A stretch of DNA of 9,828 nucleotides from Verrucomicrobiales bacterium (GTDB lineage: Bacteria; Verrucomicrobiota; Verrucomicrobiia; Limisphaerales; SXQI01), in NCBI GenBank assembly GCA_005793025.1, contig SXQI01000045.1:1-9828 (forward strand), read 5' to 3'. The translations under genes and the position numbers were made by a program. Below, piece after piece: positions 7,621 through 9,828 of this stretch. Every line of letters starts with the position of its first letter. The first letter of the stretch is position 1. The notes below the pieces were generated by a model. That model ran no database searches. It saw only the letters and a list, made by a program, of their open reading frames with translations, and was not told the DNA's origin.

Positions 7621-9063
7621 TCAAGCCAAGACCGATCGCACAACATCCCCAGCCACATCGGTGAGTCTGAAATTACGGCCATCATGGAAGAAAGTTAGTT
7701 TTTCATGATCGAACCCCAAAAGATGAAGGATCGTGGCATGCAGATCGTTCACACTGACTTTATCCACGGCTGCCTTGTGCCCGAGTTCGTCAGTGGCTCC
7801 GTGATGGACGCCTCCTTTAACCCCGCCTCCAGCCATCCAATAAGTAAACGCGTGGGGATTATGATCCCGCCCGGGTTTTCCGCCCTTCTGAGAAATAGGG
7901 AGTCGACCAAACTCTCCACCCCAGATCACGAGGGTCTCGTTAAGTAATCCTCGTTGCTCAAGATCAGCTAACAATCCAGCAATGGGTTGATCTGTCTCAC
8001 TCGCAAACCCACGGTGGTTGCCAACAATATCCTCATGCCCATCCCAACTCCGTTGATTCTCCATTCCTCCGGAATAGATTTGAACACAACGGACGCCGCG
8101 TTCCACCATGCGACGTGCTGTGAGACATTGGGCTGCGAAATGGCGACAATGTTTTTGATCCATTCCATACAGGTTTTTGATGTGCTCCGGTTCACGTTCG
8201 ATGTCGAATGCTTCTGGGGCTGCGGTTTGCATTCGATAGGCTAATTCAAAACTTTGAATTCGCGCGTTGAGTTCGCTCTCAAGAGGGGAATGGGTGATCC
8301 CTTGACGGTTGAGTTTTGCCAGTAGATCAAGCTGGGCACGTTGAGCCGATTCACCCATGCCGCTGGGTCTTCTTAAATTCGAGATTGGATCCCCTTTGGG
8401 TCGAAGCCATGTCCCTTGGTAAACACTCGGTAGGAAGCCCGCCCCCCAGTTGCTGGCCTGACCTTTGGGGAGGCCTCGGTCTAGGGGGTCACTCATCACG
8501 ACAAACGCCGGCAAATTTCGGCTCACGCTTCCCAAACCGTAGGTTGCCCACGATCCGACGCAAGGGAACCCCATCCGTGTTGACCCTGTATTGATCATGA
8601 ACAGGGCAGGGCTGTGATTATTGGACTCCGTATGGCACGAGTGAATAAATGCCATCTTGTCCACGTGCTTCGCCATGTGTGGAAAAATCTCACTGACCCA
8701 AGTGCCACTCTTTCCATGCTGCTGCCAAGAAAAGGGGGATTTCATCAGGGGACCTACGGCTTCTGTAAAAAAACCTGTCTTCTTATCAAATCCTTCGAGT
8801 TCCTTCCCATCCCATTTGGCGAGTGCAGGCTTGTAGTCCCAAGTATCGACTTGGCTTGGGCCACCGTTCATAAAAAGCCAGATTACGGATTTCGCCCGAA
8901 CAGGAAAATGCGGCGGCCGAGGAGCCAATGGATCTGCTGCCTTTAAAGCAGGGGCCCCCAGTCCTTCCGTCTTGAATAGGTGGGCCAGCGCGATCATTCC
9001 TGCGCCTGCACCCGCACGACGCAACATCTGACGGCGATCAAGGAAACCAAGGTCAGTCGACAT
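7621..9063 (-). CDS. DUF1501 family exported protein, first copy
   Basis: A 480-residue DUF1501 protein. The N-terminus has a Tat-like motif (DRRQMLR, residues 9-15) followed by a Gly/Ala-rich hydrophobic stretch ending near residue 37. Family landmarks are NGGPSQVDTWD (66-76), a Gly-Ser-rich middle part with NLPAFVVMSDP, AYRMQTAAPE, WGGEFGRLP (381-389), RDHNPHAFT (399-407) and NDLHATILHLLG near the end. RDHNPH is the common family form. The middle metal-site segment reads GGMENQRSWDGHED, unlike the WDHHG of the other copy. The ATG at 9063 overlaps the end of the upstream DUF1553 gene by 11 bases and has no Shine-Dalgarno-like sequence, so translational coupling is likely. The protein is probably made together with its DUF1553 partner upstream. 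Its role may be hydrolysis of a phosphate or sulfate ester outside the cytoplasm, inferred only from the fold relationship. Confidence 0.95.
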   Translation of the reverse strand: MSTDLGFLDRRQMLRRAGAGAGMIALAHLFKTEGLGAPALKAADPLAPRPPHFPVRAKSVIWLFMNGGPSQVDTWDYKPALAKWDGKELEGFDKKTGFFTEAVGPLMKSPFSWQQHGKSGTWVSEIFPHMAKHVDKMAFIHSCHTESNNHSPALFMINTGSTRMGFPCVGSWATYGLGSVSRNLPAFVVMSDPLDRGLPKGQASNWGAGFLPSVYQGTWLRPKGDPISNLRRPSGMGESAQRAQLDLLAKLNRQGITHSPLESELNARIQSFELAYRMQTAAPEAFDIEREPEHIKNLYGMDQKHCRHFAAQCLTARRMVERGVRCVQIYSGGMENQRSWDGHEDIVGNHRGFASETDQPIAGLLADLEQRGLLNETLVIWGGEFGRLPISQKGGKPGRDHNPHAFTYWMAGGGVKGGVHHGATDELGHKAAVDKVSVNDLHATILHLLGFDHEKLTFFHDGRNFRLTDVAGDVVRSVLA

Positions 9064-9828
9064 AGATGAATTCGTTGAGACTCAAGATGATTTGCGCAAA
9101 ATCAGTTAACGCCATTGCGAGAGAATTCGTTGGATGTTCGGTGGTGTATCGGGCCTGTTGATTTTCGATGAATTGTAATGAGTTCTTCACCTCTTGTTTT
9201 GTGGGCTGGCGGTTGAATGCCAAGTCATAGGCGGTCGCCACAGTCTCAGTGAGTGTTGTATTGGGTGTTGGTGCGATTCGTTTGCTGAAAGACTGAGCCC
9301 AAGATCTCACGTTATCGCTGTTCATCAGCAGTAATGCTTGAGGGGCAACAGTCGTTGTCGGTCGTGTGCCTTGACTCACCAGCGGTTCAGGTGCGTCGAA
9401 GGCTTGCATCGCAGGAACCAAGTTGCTGCGTTTAACGGTAAAATAAATACTTCGCCTGCGACTCGCATCGTCCAGCGTTCCGGGACCAAACATATTCGTG
9501 TCGAGGACACCAGAAACAAATAACAAGGAATCACGGATCGACTCCGCTTCCAACCGCTGGGGGATTCTACGAGACAACAACGAGTTCGTCGGATCCTTTT
9601 TTAACCGAGGCGGCGTAGTTCGTGTGCTTTGTTGGTAGGCATCGCTCGTCATAATCAAGTGATGCAGATGCTTCAACTTCCACCCTCCTCGAATCAGTTC
9701 CGATGCCAGCCAGTCTAATAATTCAGGGTGAGAAGGTTTGGCTCCCTGAACACCAAAGTCATTCGGTGTTGTGACCAAGCCCTGCCCGAAATGGTGTTGC
9801 CAAAGGCGGTTAACGATTACTCGTGCCA
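9053..9828 (-). CDS. DUF1553 domain protein, C-terminal part; 5' end off the window
   Basis: The frame is open to the right edge and already inside the domain there: it reads ARVIVNRLWQHHFGQGL, a DUF1553 signature that aligns with ARVAVNRFWERYFGMGL in the downstream cytochrome protein. About 257 residues are visible, including GVQGAKPSHPELLDWLASEL, the SRRIPQRLEAESIRDSLL segment, PTTTVAPQALLLMNS and the usual C-terminal end (SLNEFIYVD). In the family, cytochrome c and DUF1549 domains normally precede this region, so they may lie beyond the edge, but this cannot be seen. An in-frame TTG at 9778 is internal to the conserved domain and is not the start. The stop (9055-9053) overlaps the following DUF1501 gene by 11 bases, which marks the two as a coupled pair. 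Confidence 0.93.
   Translation of the reverse strand, partial: ARVIVNRLWQHHFGQGLVTTPNDFGVQGAKPSHPELLDWLASELIRGGWKLKHLHHLIMTSDAYQQSTRTTPPRLKKDPTNSLLSRRIPQRLEAESIRDSLLFVSGVLDTNMFGPGTLDDASRRRSIYFTVKRSNLVPAMQAFDAPEPLVSQGTRPTTTVAPQALLLMNSDNVRSWAQSFSKRIAPTPNTTLTETVATAYDLAFNRQPTKQEVKNSLQFIENQQARYTTEHPTNSLAMALTDFAQIILSLNEFIYVD

Noticed and set aside
9053..9778. A complete short DUF1553 gene starting at 9778
   Set aside because: The apparent start is an internal TTG; the frame continues with conserved DUF1553 sequence to the window edge.

Overview
The window fits a bacterium of the Planctomycetota/Verrucomicrobiota group. The main reason is the set of DUF1501, DUF1549 and DUF1553 proteins, a planctomycete-type cytochrome c domain, and a TPR/FG-GAP/UnbV lipoprotein, all of which are greatly expanded in that group. 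Frequent Thr-Asn runs in the exported proteins remind me of Pedosphaera-like Verrucomicrobiota, but this is an impression and not proof. Base composition looks even (about half G+C), and I see no island, insertion sequence, phage or CRISPR signal.

Layout, left to right. (1) From the left edge to about 1925, minus strand: a lipoprotein with N-terminal TPRs, seven Asp-rich FG-GAP/VCBS repeats and the start of a C-terminal UnbV/ASPIC domain, cut by the window edge. (2) 1926-2041: a short divergent intergenic region with weak promoter candidates on both strands. (3) 2042-2118, plus strand: tRNA-Arg(CCG) with encoded CCA. (4) About 2171-3016, plus strand: a TrmN6/YfiC-like SAM-dependent methyltransferase, starting 52 bases after the tRNA. 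(5) 3032-9828, minus strand: a compact run of four genes read right to left, DUF1553 (5' end off the window), DUF1501, planctomycete cytochrome c/DUF1549/DUF1553, DUF1501. They are linked by an 11-base overlap, a short gap (44 bases) and a 3-base gap, so they are very probably one transcript. This is two consecutive copies of the DUF1553-then-DUF1501 pair.

The four-gene operon should make exported proteins: both DUF1501 proteins carry twin-arginine-like N-termini, and the cytochrome protein has a signal peptide and two CxxCH haem motifs. The biochemical role of these pairs is not firmly known. The DUF1501 fold is related to alkaline phosphatase/sulfatase enzymes, which suggests hydrolysis beside a redox partner.

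Nothing in the window is clearly a new system. The points most worth a second look are the tRNA-Arg(CCG) carrying A37 directly beside a methyltransferase of a family that acts on tRNA A37, and the tandem DUF1553/DUF1501 cassettes whose two DUF1501 members differ in a likely metal-binding segment.
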